A DNA stretch of 64,000 bases from Microbacterium sulfonylureivorans (GTDB lineage: Bacteria; Actinomycetota; Actinomycetes; Actinomycetales; Microbacteriaceae), in the NCBI RefSeq assembly GCF_003999995.1, contig NZ_RJAD01000001.1, positions 496,001 through 560,000 of the forward strand, written 5' to 3'. Positions 35,431-43,834 of the stretch are shown here, piece after piece. The notes under the pieces were generated by a model. It saw only the letters and a program-made list of their open reading frames with translations, did not search any database and was not told the origin of the DNA. Each line of letters begins with the position of its first letter. Position 1 is the stretch's first letter. Both the position numbers and the translations under genes were made by a program.

Positions 35431-36245
35431 CGAGGCGACGACTCGCGGGCAGGGCGGTGATCCTCGGCGCGGCGACGGTCTGCTGGGCGCCGATCTGGTT
35501 CATGGTCGTCGTCGCTTCGCATGACAGCGCGGCGGCCACGACGTTCCCCCCACCTCTCCTTCCCGGCGGGAGCCTGTGGGACAACGCGCAATCCGTGCTG
35601 GCAGCCGTCCGCGTCGGGCGATCTCTCCTGAACTCGGCGATCGTCTCTGGGTGTATCGCGCTCGGCGGGGCGATCCTCTGCGCGCTGGCGGGGTTCGCGT
35701 TCGCCAAACTCCGGTTCCGGGGGCGAGCGGCGCTCTTCGCCGTCGTGCTGATCGGACTGACGCTCCCCGTGCAACTCGCGGTGATCCCGAACTACCTCCT
35801 GATGTCGGTCCTGGGCTGGGTCGACTCGCTCGAAGCCCTCATCGTGCCAGGGCTCGCGAGCGCGTTCGGAGTGTTCTGGATGCGTCAGCACATCGCGGCG
35901 ACCGTCGCGGACGACGTGCTCGACGCCGCCGCCCTTGACGGCTGCGGACCGTGGCGGGCCTTCTGGCACGTCGCGTTCCCCGCGGTGCGGCCGGGTGCAC
36001 TGGTCCTCGCGGGCCTTCTGTTCGTGTCTTCCTGGAGCGATTTCATGTGGCCCTTCATCGTGTTGCGATCCCCCGGCTCGCACACCGTGCAGGTCGCCCT
36101 GCGCGGCTTGCAGGGAGAGTTCGGACTGGACTACGCGCTCGTGTTCGCGGGCGCGCTCATCGCGACGATTCCCATGATCCTCGGCCTCATCCTCGCGGGA
36201 CGCCGGGCGACGCGCGGACTCGTGCGGTCGACTCCCGCACGATGA
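35427..36245 (+). CDS. Sugar ABC transporter permease (MalG-like)
   Basis: A 272-residue CUT1 permease. The EAA motif is LDAAALDGCGPWRAFWHVAFPAVRPG, followed by the SSWSDFMWPFIVLRS segment typical of MalG. The FAKLRFRGRAALF segment in TM3-4 also fits. ATG 35427 overlaps the upstream permease by four bases. The last codons overlap, on the opposite strand, a remnant of a LacI-type gene. Confidence 0.92.
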   Translation: MTRRRLAGRAVILGAATVCWAPIWFMVVVASHDSAAATTFPPPLLPGGSLWDNAQSVLAAVRVGRSLLNSAIVSGCIALGGAILCALAGFAFAKLRFRGRAALFAVVLIGLTLPVQLAVIPNYLLMSVLGWVDSLEALIVPGLASAFGVFWMRQHIAATVADDVLDAAALDGCGPWRAFWHVAFPAVRPGALVLAGLLFVSSWSDFMWPFIVLRSPGSHTVQVALRGLQGEFGLDYALVFAGALIATIPMILGLILAGRRATRGLVRSTPAR

Positions 36246-36408
36246 GTCGTGGGTGCGGCTGCGGGCCCGGCCACGCCACCGCCCGGCCCGTGAGCTCATC
36301 CAAGGGGGTGGAGACAGCGGTCAGCGGCGGCGTGATGTGCGCGGCATCCGCGTGATCCTCGAGACTGACGACAGCGAAGTCCTCGGGCCCGCGATCGGTC
36401 GTCCGCAC
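36187..36408 (-). pseudogene. Remnant of a LacI-family regulator C-terminus
   Basis: The minus strand encodes FAVVSLEDHADAAHITPPLTAVSTPLDE..., ending LIVRESTA, which is the typical C-terminal strand and helix region of LacI/PurR proteins (xVxxDDxxxAxxxxPxLTTVxxP). No intact N-terminal part is found: the preceding 200 bases (to 36618) show stops and frame changes. The remnant overlaps the 3' end of the importer permease gene. It looks like a decayed duplicate or predecessor of the LacI gene at 36619. The rest of the 373-base gap 36246-36618 holds no other gene. Confidence 0.7.
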
Positions 36409-36618
36409 GATCGAGGTTCAGGATCGTCGTGGCGTAGCCGAGTCGTCCGGCAGCCTGCCTGCGGTCGCGGGTCGACGGAGGTCGGACGGATCTCATGCCA
36501 CGCACCCTCGAGCGTGCACGGTCATCGGCACACGCAGCAAGACCTCATCGAGCCGCGCAGGCGGGCGGTGCGCAGATAGAGTCGCCATGACCCCCGGCAC
36601 AGACTCGAGCAGACCTGA

Positions 36619-37656
36619 ATGGAACGACCCGTCGCCCCTCGCAGCAATCCGCACGTCACCATGCTGGACGTCGCGGACAAGGCCGGTGTGTCTGCACAGA
36701 CCGTGTCGAACGTCGTCAACGGACGAACCGAGCGTGTGGGCGCGGAGACGATCGACCGGGTCACCCGCGTCATCGACGAGCTCGGCTACCGCCTCAACCA
36801 GAGCGCACGTTCGCTCAGAAAGGGTCGCACGGGAATCGTGGGGCTCGGCGTGCCGGTGCTCGCGTCCGAGTACTACGGCGAGCTCGCGGAGCGACTTTCG
36901 CGCGGCTTCTCGGAGCACGGAATACGCCTGGTCACCGAGAACACGGGAGGCGCGATGGCGGCAGAGGTGGAGTCCCTCGCCGCGTCGCATCTCGAGACCT
37001 ACGACGGTTTCATCCTGGCCATCGCGGCCAGCGAGTCGGCCGACCTCAAGCGGATCCCGCCGACCAAGCCCATCGTCCTCCTCGGCGAGCGCGCGCTGTC
37101 GACGCGGTTCGACCACGTCCTGATGGACAACGTCGGGGGCGGCCGGATGGCGACCGGTCACCTGCTCGGCCGCGGCGCCCGGACGATTCTGGCACTCGGC
37201 GGCTCCGAGTCGGGACCCGAATCCGTGCAGACGCTCCGTACACGCGGGTATCTGGAGGCGCACCGCGAGGGCGATGTCGAGATGAGGCCGGAGCTGATCG
37301 TGAAGACCGGTCTGGACATGGCCGACGGCTTCCGCGCGGTCTCGGCGCTGATCGACGCCGGCGTCGCATTCGACGGGATCTTCGCCCTCACCGATTCCAA
37401 CGCATTCGGAGCGCTCCGGGCTCTGGCCGATCGCGGCATCCGGGTTCCGCAGGACGTCCAGGTCGTCGGCTTCGACAACGTGCGGGCGGGCGCGTACACC
37501 GCGCCCAGGCTGACCACCATCGAGCCGGGCAATGACGACATGTCCCGAGAGATCGTGGACATCATGCTCGCGCGCCTGCGGTCGGGTGGTCCCGCTCGCG
37601 AGCCGCGCCGGAGCATGATGGCGCCACGGCTGGTCCTGCGCGAGACCACGCGCTGA
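36619..37656 (+). CDS. LacI family transcriptional regulator
   Basis: A 345-residue repressor. The helix-turn-helix (TMLDVADKAGVSAQTVSNVVNG) spans about residues 14-35 and the hinge helix is LNQSARSLRKGRTG. The effector domain has VVGFDNVRAGAYTAPRLTTIEPG near the C-terminus. The start is ATG 36619 with a weak ribosome-binding site. It lies right after the importer operon and converges with the fourth GH43 gene, so control of the hemicellulose locus through the TGTTAGCG-type or TTGATCGATCAA sites is likely. Which site it binds is not known. Confidence 0.92.
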   Translation: MERPVAPRSNPHVTMLDVADKAGVSAQTVSNVVNGRTERVGAETIDRVTRVIDELGYRLNQSARSLRKGRTGIVGLGVPVLASEYYGELAERLSRGFSEHGIRLVTENTGGAMAAEVESLAASHLETYDGFILAIAASESADLKRIPPTKPIVLLGERALSTRFDHVLMDNVGGGRMATGHLLGRGARTILALGGSESGPESVQTLRTRGYLEAHREGDVEMRPELIVKTGLDMADGFRAVSALIDAGVAFDGIFALTDSNAFGALRALADRGIRVPQDVQVVGFDNVRAGAYTAPRLTTIEPGNDDMSREIVDIMLARLRSGGPAREPRRSMMAPRLVLRETTR

Positions 37657-37713
37657 CCCGCGTCCGCATTCGACCGGCACCGCACGCACCCGTCTCACAC
37701 GCGGACGCCCGCG

Positions 37714-37748
37714 CCGGTGGGGAGCCACGCCGGGCGACTCCCCACCGG
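37714..37748. terminator. Bidirectional hairpin terminator
   Basis: Perfect 11-bp arms, CCGGTGGGGAG and CTCCCCACCGG, with a 13-base loop lie between the convergent LacI gene (ends 37656) and the GH43 gene (ends 37755). Confidence 0.8.
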
Positions 37749-37754
37749 ACGGTG

Positions 37755-40685
37755 TCACGAGCAGGACATCGCCCCGTAGTCGACGGTGTAGACCGATTGC
37801 ACCCGGTCGGAGCCGTCACCGGCGGCCACGGCGACCGTGAGCGTGCCGGATGGGATGGACGCGGCGCGCGTCGTGAACACTGCGGCGTGAGTCTTGCCGG
37901 ACGCGAGCGCGCCGACCGGCTTGGCGCCGAAGGGCGTCTCGATGAGCAGCGACACCTTGCGCTCATCGTCGTTGGTCGCCGTGACCACCAGCAGGACCCT
38001 GCCGGCGACGCAGCGATCGGTCACCGCCACCGAAGCGGCCACCGCCGGAAGAACCTGGAAGGATGCCTCCGCTTCCGACTCGAGCAGGATGTCGAAGCCG
38101 AGGAACTCGGCCTTCACGCTCTGCTCTCCCTCCGGGAGCCGGGCCGGAATCGTCACCGATGCCGTGCCGTCCTCGAGGTACACGGTCTCGGACCAGTCTC
38201 CGGCGGTGAACCGCACCTCGCCTCCGACCTCGAAGCCGTCCTCGGCGGCGACCGTCGCCGTCACCTCGGCATCCTGATCGGCACGGACGTCATCCACGGC
38301 GATGTCGACCGTCGTGGCGACGTCCTCGTTCGGGATGCCGCGAATGCTGTTCCACTCACGGAGCGTGATCGGCAGCACCGTCCCGTGGCGCGGGCGGGGC
38401 ACGCCCGCGTTCGTCATCGTGATGGTCTTCGCCTGCCACGTCTGGGCTTCGATGTTCGCCTCGCAGGCGGCCTGGTATCCCCCGCCGTTCGTGTAGCGGT
38501 CGCCCCACAGGTAGAACTGGCCCGGGCAAGCGGTGTCGCCGGCGTTCGCCTCGAAGATGACGGGCCCCTCATAGCCGGCGGTCGACTGCCAGGTCGTGCG
38601 GCCGAGTGCCGGCGCGACAAGCTCCCAGGCGTTGATGTCGCTGTCGAGGAAGTCCGCGTTCTTCTCCGAGAAGATGTCCGACCCTGCGTTGCCCGCCTCG
38701 TTCTTGGTGACGCGGTAGTACTCGTCGCCGACCTTGATCGCCGTGGTGTCGATGCGCGACTGCGGCGCCGGGTTCTGCCAGACCTTGGGCTCGGAGAACG
38801 TCTGGAAGTCGCGCGTCGTGTTGTACCACATCTGCGCATTTCCCTGACCTGTGCGATTCACCGGATCGTTCCAGAGCGACTGTGCCCAGAACACCGCATA
38901 GGCGCCGATCTCCTCCACCCACAGCGACTCGGGTGCGAAGGCGTTCCCCGCGTCGTCCGGGGCGACCTTCACGTGACGCTGCGGGGTCCAGTTCACGAGG
39001 TCGTTGGACTCGAACACCTCGATGTACTGGGTGTCGTTGATCGCATATCCGCCCTGGTCGTACCAGTTCAGATCAGTCGCGATCATGTAGAAGGTATCGC
39101 CGTCCGGCGACCGCACGATGTGCGGGTCGCGCAGGCCCTGGTCTCCGAGCTGAGAGACGAGCGAAGGCCAGCCCCCCGTCAAGCCCGTCCAGTCGAGGGC
39201 GTTGTTGCCGTTGGAGGTGGCGAACATGATCTGCTCGCCGTCGGCCATTCCTTCGCCCTTGAAGTATCCGAGGAAGTATCGCTCGTTCTCCTCTTCACGC
39301 GGCAGAGGCTTGATCACCACGTCGAAGTTCTTCTGCACCTCCGCGCCGCCCTTGGCGAGAGTCGCGGTCAGAGTTGCCTCGACCTCGGGGTGACCGTATG
39401 CCGGGCGCGTGACCTCGCCCGAGGATGAGACGTACTCCGAACTGGACTCCCAGACGATCGTCGAGCCCCAGCGACCCTGGTTGGGCAGCTCGATGTTGCC
39501 GCGGACGTTGTCGGTCGAGTGCAGCTCGAGATCGAGTGCGTCCCGGTCCACGGAGTGCGCCTCATCGAACTCGGCTGGCACCGTGATCGTCATCTCACGG
39601 ACGGCGACCGACTCGCTCCCCTTGCGCAGGGTGGCGGTCAGGATTGCGGTGGCGTCATCCGCGCCGAGTGCCGGCCGAGTGATGACCCCCAGAATCGGCA
39701 CCTTGCGGGCGCTTGTGGCGGAGGGTGGGGTGACGACCTCCACGACCGACGGGTCGGATGACTCCCACGTGATCGCGGATCCTGCGACGGTGCCGAGCTT
39801 GGGCAGCTCGATGTCCTCGACCACTGCGCTCGTCAGTCCGAGGTCGATGGCAGCGGCGTCGGCCTCTGCGCCCTCGTCGTTGCCCTGCGCGGCACGCGCG
39901 ACGACCTCTGCCCCCGAGAGGCTGCGGTCGTAGACGCGGAAGTCGGACAGGGTGCCACGGAACGAGTAGTTGCCGGGCACCTGCGAGCGTCCCAGGAAGT
40001 TGCAGTTCGTGCCGGCCGCATTGACCGACGGCGCGGTCGTGATCGTCGCGGACTGCGCCTGCTGCACACCATCGACGAACAGCGTGCCCGTCCATGTGGT
40101 GCCGTTCGCGTTGGGTGACTGCGTGTACGTCACGTGCTTCCAGACACCCTCCGGGAGGCGAACGCGGTTCTGCTGCACGTTCACCGTCCCCGCGGCGACG
40201 CGCAGCCGCTGTGTGTTCGACGAGAAGAGCTGGCCCTGTTGACCGCCGGCGACGTCGCACGACGTCTTGTTGCCGAGACTCCAGATCTGGTGCTCTCCGA
40301 CATTCGCCGGGTCGATCCAGATGTCGTAGTCGACCGTGACGGCCTGCATCCCCGCCGTGAGGTCATCCGGCAACCGCACGTACGCTCCCGAGAGGGCGTC
40401 TGCGTAGTCGTCGGGATTGAACCGGATGCCGTCGGCTCCGCGTGCGGCCCTGTCCGGGTTCACGAGGATGCCGTCTGCTCCCGCGCCCGCTGTTCCGGTG
40501 TTCGCCACGACCGTACCCGACGTCTCGTTCAGCTCGAAGTGGTGAACCAGACCGTCCGTGATGTCGGGGTAGACGGGTTCTGCACTCGCCGGTGCGGCGA
40601 CGACGGAGCCGATGCACAGCGATGACGCGGCCACGAGCACGACCCAGCGGGCTCTGCGCGTCCGAATGGTGGGCGGACTGACCAT
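37755..40685 (-). CDS. Secreted GH43-like protein with LamG and Ig-like domains
   Basis: A 976-residue exported protein. AAGGAG precedes ATG 40685, and the signal peptide is cut near PASAEPV (about 36). A LamG-like domain (45-260) contains three cysteines. Two Ig-like repeats (265-460) carry VRGNIELPNQGRWGSTIVWES. The GH43 fold (465-790) includes LRDPHIVRSPDGDTFYMIATDL, FAPESLWVEEIGAYAVFWAQ, RIDTTAIKVGDEYYRVTKNE and YEGPVIFEAN, from which Asp, Asp and Glu can be drawn for a triad. Another Ig-like domain (795-880) and the C-terminal cysteine module, ending SCS in place of SCG, follow. Arabinan or arabinofuranoside degradation is likely. Confidence 0.88.
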   Translation of the reverse strand: MVSPPTIRTRRARWVVLVAASSLCIGSVVAAPASAEPVYPDITDGLVHHFELNETSGTVVANTGTAGAGADGILVNPDRAARGADGIRFNPDDYADALSGAYVRLPDDLTAGMQAVTVDYDIWIDPANVGEHQIWSLGNKTSCDVAGGQQGQLFSSNTQRLRVAAGTVNVQQNRVRLPEGVWKHVTYTQSPNANGTTWTGTLFVDGVQQAQSATITTAPSVNAAGTNCNFLGRSQVPGNYSFRGTLSDFRVYDRSLSGAEVVARAAQGNDEGAEADAAAIDLGLTSAVVEDIELPKLGTVAGSAITWESSDPSVVEVVTPPSATSARKVPILGVITRPALGADDATAILTATLRKGSESVAVREMTITVPAEFDEAHSVDRDALDLELHSTDNVRGNIELPNQGRWGSTIVWESSSEYVSSSGEVTRPAYGHPEVEATLTATLAKGGAEVQKNFDVVIKPLPREEENERYFLGYFKGEGMADGEQIMFATSNGNNALDWTGLTGGWPSLVSQLGDQGLRDPHIVRSPDGDTFYMIATDLNWYDQGGYAINDTQYIEVFESNDLVNWTPQRHVKVAPDDAGNAFAPESLWVEEIGAYAVFWAQSLWNDPVNRTGQGNAQMWYNTTRDFQTFSEPKVWQNPAPQSRIDTTAIKVGDEYYRVTKNEAGNAGSDIFSEKNADFLDSDINAWELVAPALGRTTWQSTAGYEGPVIFEANAGDTACPGQFYLWGDRYTNGGGYQAACEANIEAQTWQAKTITMTNAGVPRPRHGTVLPITLREWNSIRGIPNEDVATTVDIAVDDVRADQDAEVTATVAAEDGFEVGGEVRFTAGDWSETVYLEDGTASVTIPARLPEGEQSVKAEFLGFDILLESEAEASFQVLPAVAASVAVTDRCVAGRVLLVVTATNDDERKVSLLIETPFGAKPVGALASGKTHAAVFTTRAASIPSGTLTVAVAAGDGSDRVQSVYTVDYGAMSCS

Positions 40686-40762
40686 CAGTGGATACTCCTT
40701 CGTATCGGGGGGATCGACGTTGGGCGCCGGTTTTGCGCACCATCGCGGGGTGCACACCGGGG

Positions 40763-40797
40763 TTGATCGATCAATCATTCGAATGTTAGCGGTCACA
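40763..40797. promoter_or_regulatory. Operator cluster before the 976-residue GH43 gene
   Basis: TTGATCGATCAA (40763-40774) and TGTTAGCGGTCACA (40784-40797) lie 78-112 bases upstream of ATG 40685. Each is identical to a site in the gap 32921-33190, so both promoters appear to share two control inputs. The rest of the gap, 40798-41042, holds only a GC-rich stretch in which I see no gene. Confidence 0.68.
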
Positions 40798-41042
40798 GGA
40801 TGCATACGCAAGAGTCACAGGGCCACGCCGGCGTGGACCGGGCACGGGATGTCCGGCCTCGCACACCACTCACCCGACACGGCAGCACGCAGCCAAGCGA
40901 TGCCCAGGCGTGAGCGCCGGGCAGCCAGGGCTTACGAGATCCGAGGCCCTCGCCCGTTGCCCGGTCGCGCTGACCACGTGATGCTGGGAGAACGCCACAG
41001 CGGGCGGCCCTCGCTCGCCGTCGCGACGCCAGGAGGATCCGC

Positions 41043-41192
41043 GTGAGCAGCATCGTCGAAGCCGACTTCGCAGGCGGTCGCTTCACCGTCGACACGGTGG
41101 CACCGATCCACCGGGATGCTGCGTCCCTGGCAGACTTCGGGGCCCCGACGTCCTCCGCACGCGTGACGAGCGTGACGGTGAGGACCCGCTGA
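41043..41192 (+). CDS. Short ORF coupled to lhgO
   Basis: A 49-residue reading frame starting at GTG 41043 with a perfect AGGAGG six bases upstream. It ends in TGATG, sharing one base with the lhgO start. The product (MSSIVEADFAGGRFTVDTV...) matches nothing I know. The strong ribosome-binding site and the coupling argue that it is translated, either as a small protein or as a leader that sets lhgO translation. It may also be the tail of a lost gene. Confidence 0.5.
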   Translation: MSSIVEADFAGGRFTVDTVAPIHRDAASLADFGAPTSSARVTSVTVRTR

Positions 41193-42394
41193 TGGCCGGC
41201 GCGACGGGGATCATCGGCGGCGGCATCGTCGGCATAGCGCTCGCGCGGGCCCTCGCCGCGCGCGGCGATCAGGTCACGGTGCTCGAGAAGGAGGCCCGGC
41301 TCGCACAGCACCAGACCGGCCACAACTCCGGCGTGGTTCATGCGGGCCTCTACTACAAGCCGGGCTCGCTCAAGGCGACGCTGTGCGCGGCCGGGCGGGT
41401 GTCGATCCGCGAGTTCTGCGAAGACAAGGGCCTCCCCTACCGCGAGGTCGGCAAGCTCGTCGTCGCCGTCGACGAGTCCGAGCTCGACGCCCTCGCCGAG
41501 ATCGAGCGCCGCTCGGTGGAGAACGGCGTCCCCGATCTCGCCCGCATCGACGATGTGCAGCGCCTCCGCGAGATCGAGCCCCACGTCGCCGGCGTCGCCG
41601 CCGTGCACTCTCCCCGGACCGCGGTCGTCGACTACGCGTCCATCACCGAGGCGATGGCGCAGGACGTCCGCGCCGCCGGCGGGTCGATCCGGCTCGGCCA
41701 CGAGGTGACCGGCATCCGACTCGAGAACGGCGGCGTGCGCGTCACCACACCCGTGTCGGAGCACACCTTCGACCGGCTCATCGTGTGCGCCGGGCTGCAG
41801 TCCGACGTCGTCGCCCGCTTCGTCGGCGCCGACGCGTCGCCGAAGATCCTGCCGTTCCGCGGCGAGTACTGGGAGCTCGCCCCCGAACGCACCGACCTCG
41901 TCCGCGGCATGATCTACCCGGTGCCCGATCCGCGGTTCCCGTTCCTCGGCGTGCACTTCACCCGGGGCGTCTACGACAACGTCCACGTCGGACCCAACGC
42001 CGTCCCCGCCCTCGCACGCGAGGGCTACACCTGGCTGCAATGGTCGGCGAAGGACACCGTCGAGTCGCTGCGCTGGCCCGGCGCGTGGCCGCTCGCCACG
42101 CAGCACTGGCGCATGGGCGTCGACGAGATCTCGGGCTCGCTCATCAAGCCCCTGTACTTCCGGAAGGCGCGACGGTTCATCCCCGAGCTGAAGAGCTCCG
42201 ACCTCACCCGCAAGTCGGCCGCAGGCGTCCGCGCGCAGGCCTGGGGTCGCGCGGGCGAGCTCCTCGACGACTTCGCCGTCGACCAGGTCGGGCCCGTCAC
42301 CCTGCTCCGCAATGCCCCCTCGCCCGCAGCGACCTCGTCCATCGCGATCGCGGAGCACCTCATCGAGCACTACCTCGCGAAAGGGCTCGCATAG
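41192..42394 (+). CDS. lhgO: L-2-hydroxyglutarate oxidase (LhgO-like FAD oxidoreductase)
   Basis: A 400-residue DAO-family flavoenzyme that oxidises L-2-hydroxyglutarate to 2-oxoglutarate. The FAD-binding motif GIIGGGIVGIALARAL is at the N-terminus, followed by HQTGHNSGVVHAGLYYKPGSLKA, the signature of LhgO. The middle FRGEYWEL, the H-F segment LGVHFTRG, and RAQAWGRAGELLDDF near the C-terminus also fit. It is coupled to the short ORF in front. No electron-acceptor partner is adjacent. Confidence 0.9.
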   Translation: MAGATGIIGGGIVGIALARALAARGDQVTVLEKEARLAQHQTGHNSGVVHAGLYYKPGSLKATLCAAGRVSIREFCEDKGLPYREVGKLVVAVDESELDALAEIERRSVENGVPDLARIDDVQRLREIEPHVAGVAAVHSPRTAVVDYASITEAMAQDVRAAGGSIRLGHEVTGIRLENGGVRVTTPVSEHTFDRLIVCAGLQSDVVARFVGADASPKILPFRGEYWELAPERTDLVRGMIYPVPDPRFPFLGVHFTRGVYDNVHVGPNAVPALAREGYTWLQWSAKDTVESLRWPGAWPLATQHWRMGVDEISGSLIKPLYFRKARRFIPELKSSDLTRKSAAGVRAQAWGRAGELLDDFAVDQVGPVTLLRNAPSPAATSSIAIAEHLIEHYLAKGLA

Positions 42395-42405
42395 TCGAGG
42401 AGCGC

Positions 42406-42603
42406 GTGGCGGCGACGGCGAGCCGCACCCATGCGGGCGGGCATCACCTCACGACGGGCACGGACGGCGACGCGCTGATCTCGCTCGTCGACGCCATCGG
42501 AGCGGATGCCCCGGCCTTCGTGTGCACGGCGGGCGCGGCATCCGCTCTCGTAGCCCGCCTCGCGCAGGACGACGGTCACGGACGCGCATCGTGCTCTGCC
42601 TAG
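42406..42603 (+). CDS. Small hypothetical protein
   Basis: A 65-residue reading frame with GTG start 42406 and an AGGAG close upstream (about three bases, short). The sequence has a small Gly/Asp/Ala-rich core (DGDALISLVDAIGADAPAFV) but no known motif. It lies between lhgO and the methyltransferase gene. It could be a genuine small gene, a remnant, or chance coding-like sequence. Confidence 0.35.
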   Translation: MAATASRTHAGGHHLTTGTDGDALISLVDAIGADAPAFVCTAGAASALVARLAQDDGHGRASCSA

Positions 42604-42613
42604 AATCGGGCGC

Positions 42614-43219
42614 ATGGTCGACACGGTCAGGCGCGCGTACTCACGGCGCGCGGCAGAGTACATCGACCTGCTGGGGTCGATGGAGGCTGTGCACCCGTCC
42701 GACCTTCAGCTCGTGTCGGCGTGGGCGGACGGTCTCGACGGTGACGTCATCGACGTGGGCTGTGGCCCGGGACACTGGACGAACTTCCTCGTCGAGCGCG
42801 GGGTGGATGCCCGCGGCGTCGATGCGGTTCCCGCGTTCATCGCGCACGCCAGGAACTCCTACCCCGGCGTGAGCTTCACCCTCGGAAGCCTCGAGTCGCT
42901 CGATGCGGCTACGGGTTCGGTGAGCGGAGTGCTGGCCTGGTACTCCCTCATCCACTACACCCCCGAGTCGATTCGTGTGCCTCTGATCGAGATGGGGCGC
43001 GTCCTCAAGCCGGGAGGCCGTCTGCTCATCGGGTACCTCGCGAGTGCCGCGATCGAGGAATATGCCCACGCGGTCACGCCGGCATGGCGATGGCCCGTCG
43101 ACGCCCTCCGTGCCGAACTGGACGCGACAGGGTTCGACACTGTCCAGACGGACACTCGGCAGCCGCCGGGCGAGCGCCCCCAGGGGTCGATCATCGCGCG
43201 GCGCCGAGACGATCGCTGA
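42614..43219 (+). CDS. Class I SAM-dependent methyltransferase
   Basis: A 201-residue methyltransferase. Motif I is VIDVGCGPGHWTNFL, with motif II around RGVDAVPAFIAHAR and the post-I acidic residue GVDA. The motif LEMGRVLKPGGRLLIGY-like IEMGRVLKPGGRLLIGY marks the fifth strand region. The N-terminal helix (YSRRAAEYIDLLG) is typical of the UbiE/COQ5 and SAM-MT_11 groups. The substrate is unknown; it stands alone downstream of lhgO. Confidence 0.9.
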   Translation: MVDTVRRAYSRRAAEYIDLLGSMEAVHPSDLQLVSAWADGLDGDVIDVGCGPGHWTNFLVERGVDARGVDAVPAFIAHARNSYPGVSFTLGSLESLDAATGSVSGVLAWYSLIHYTPESIRVPLIEMGRVLKPGGRLLIGYLASAAIEEYAHAVTPAWRWPVDALRAELDATGFDTVQTDTRQPPGERPQGSIIARRRDDR

Positions 43220-43282
43220 GAGGAGCCGGGTGACTGCTGCAGGAGCCCCCGCCGCGATGGTCAACCGGTCATGCTCGGCAGG

Positions 43283-43477
43283 TCACACCCCGAGGGCGGC
43301 GAGAGTCCCATAGATCAGGTACGCGGGCCAGACGATCGCTTGAAGCAGACCGAGGATGACTCCCCAGAAACGGCCGTCGGACACGGAGATGAAGTACACC
43401 GCTGCGCCGATATAGGCGAGGAAGAAGAAGAAGCCCCACGCGCTGGAGTTGGCTACGGTGACTCTGTCGGATGCCAT
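43283..43477 (-). CDS. Small membrane protein
   Basis: A 64-residue protein with two hydrophobic segments (WGFFFFLAYIGAAVYFI and VILGLLQAIVWPAYLIYGTLAAL) separated by a short polar turn (SVSDGRFWG). The pattern resembles small actinobacterial proteins of unknown function. GGGA-type sequence precedes ATG 43477. Confidence 0.65.
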   Translation of the reverse strand: MASDRVTVANSSAWGFFFFLAYIGAAVYFISVSDGRFWGVILGLLQAIVWPAYLIYGTLAALGV

Positions 43478-43834
43478 TTCGCACTTCCCTCTGATCTTCT
43501 CGGATGCCGCGTCGCTATGTCCCCCTCCGTCCGATCGCGCGAAATGCGCGCGTCACGGCGGTGGAAGGCGAGGCTCATGCGGTTGCCCCTCTCCTGACCA
43601 GCCAATCGATTCCGGCAACCGGAAGGAAGGTCGAAGGTCCCGCGGCGTAGCGCTGTCGGAGCTGACGTCGGGGGATGCTTCTTCGCCCGCGAACCCGCGG
43701 GTCACTGTCCGGCTCCTGATTTCGGCGAGGCGTTCGTCCCGGCCGCGTCGGCGTCTGCACCGACGGGAACGACGCGCCGGAACGGGATCGAGGTCGCGAG
43801 ACCGAGAGCAAGGTTGATTTCAGCGATGCGGGCG
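43478..43834. other. Intergenic stretch without a recognised gene
   Basis: This 357-base gap lies between the small membrane protein and the PL8 lyase, both on the minus strand. The only structure I see is a small hairpin, CCCGCG-AACC-CGCGGG (43686-43701), which may end the PL8 transcript. Reading frames here have no coding character. Confidence 0.5.

Noticed and set aside
36493..37758. A 421-codon minus-strand frame opposite the LacI gene, with an end that might extend the LacI remnant
   Set aside because: Most of it is antisense to an intact LacI gene. The end segment (LLRVPMTVHARGC) is not clearly LacI, so I did not extend the pseudogene to it.
22032..40685. LPXTG or other sortase signals on the GH43 proteins
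   Set aside because: None of the four C-termini has LPXTG, a hydrophobic segment or a basic tail; each ends directly after the final Cys.
40798..41042. Possible gene between the GH43 promoter and the short ORF before lhgO
   Set aside because: The frames in this 245-base stretch have no start with a ribosome-binding site and no known motif.
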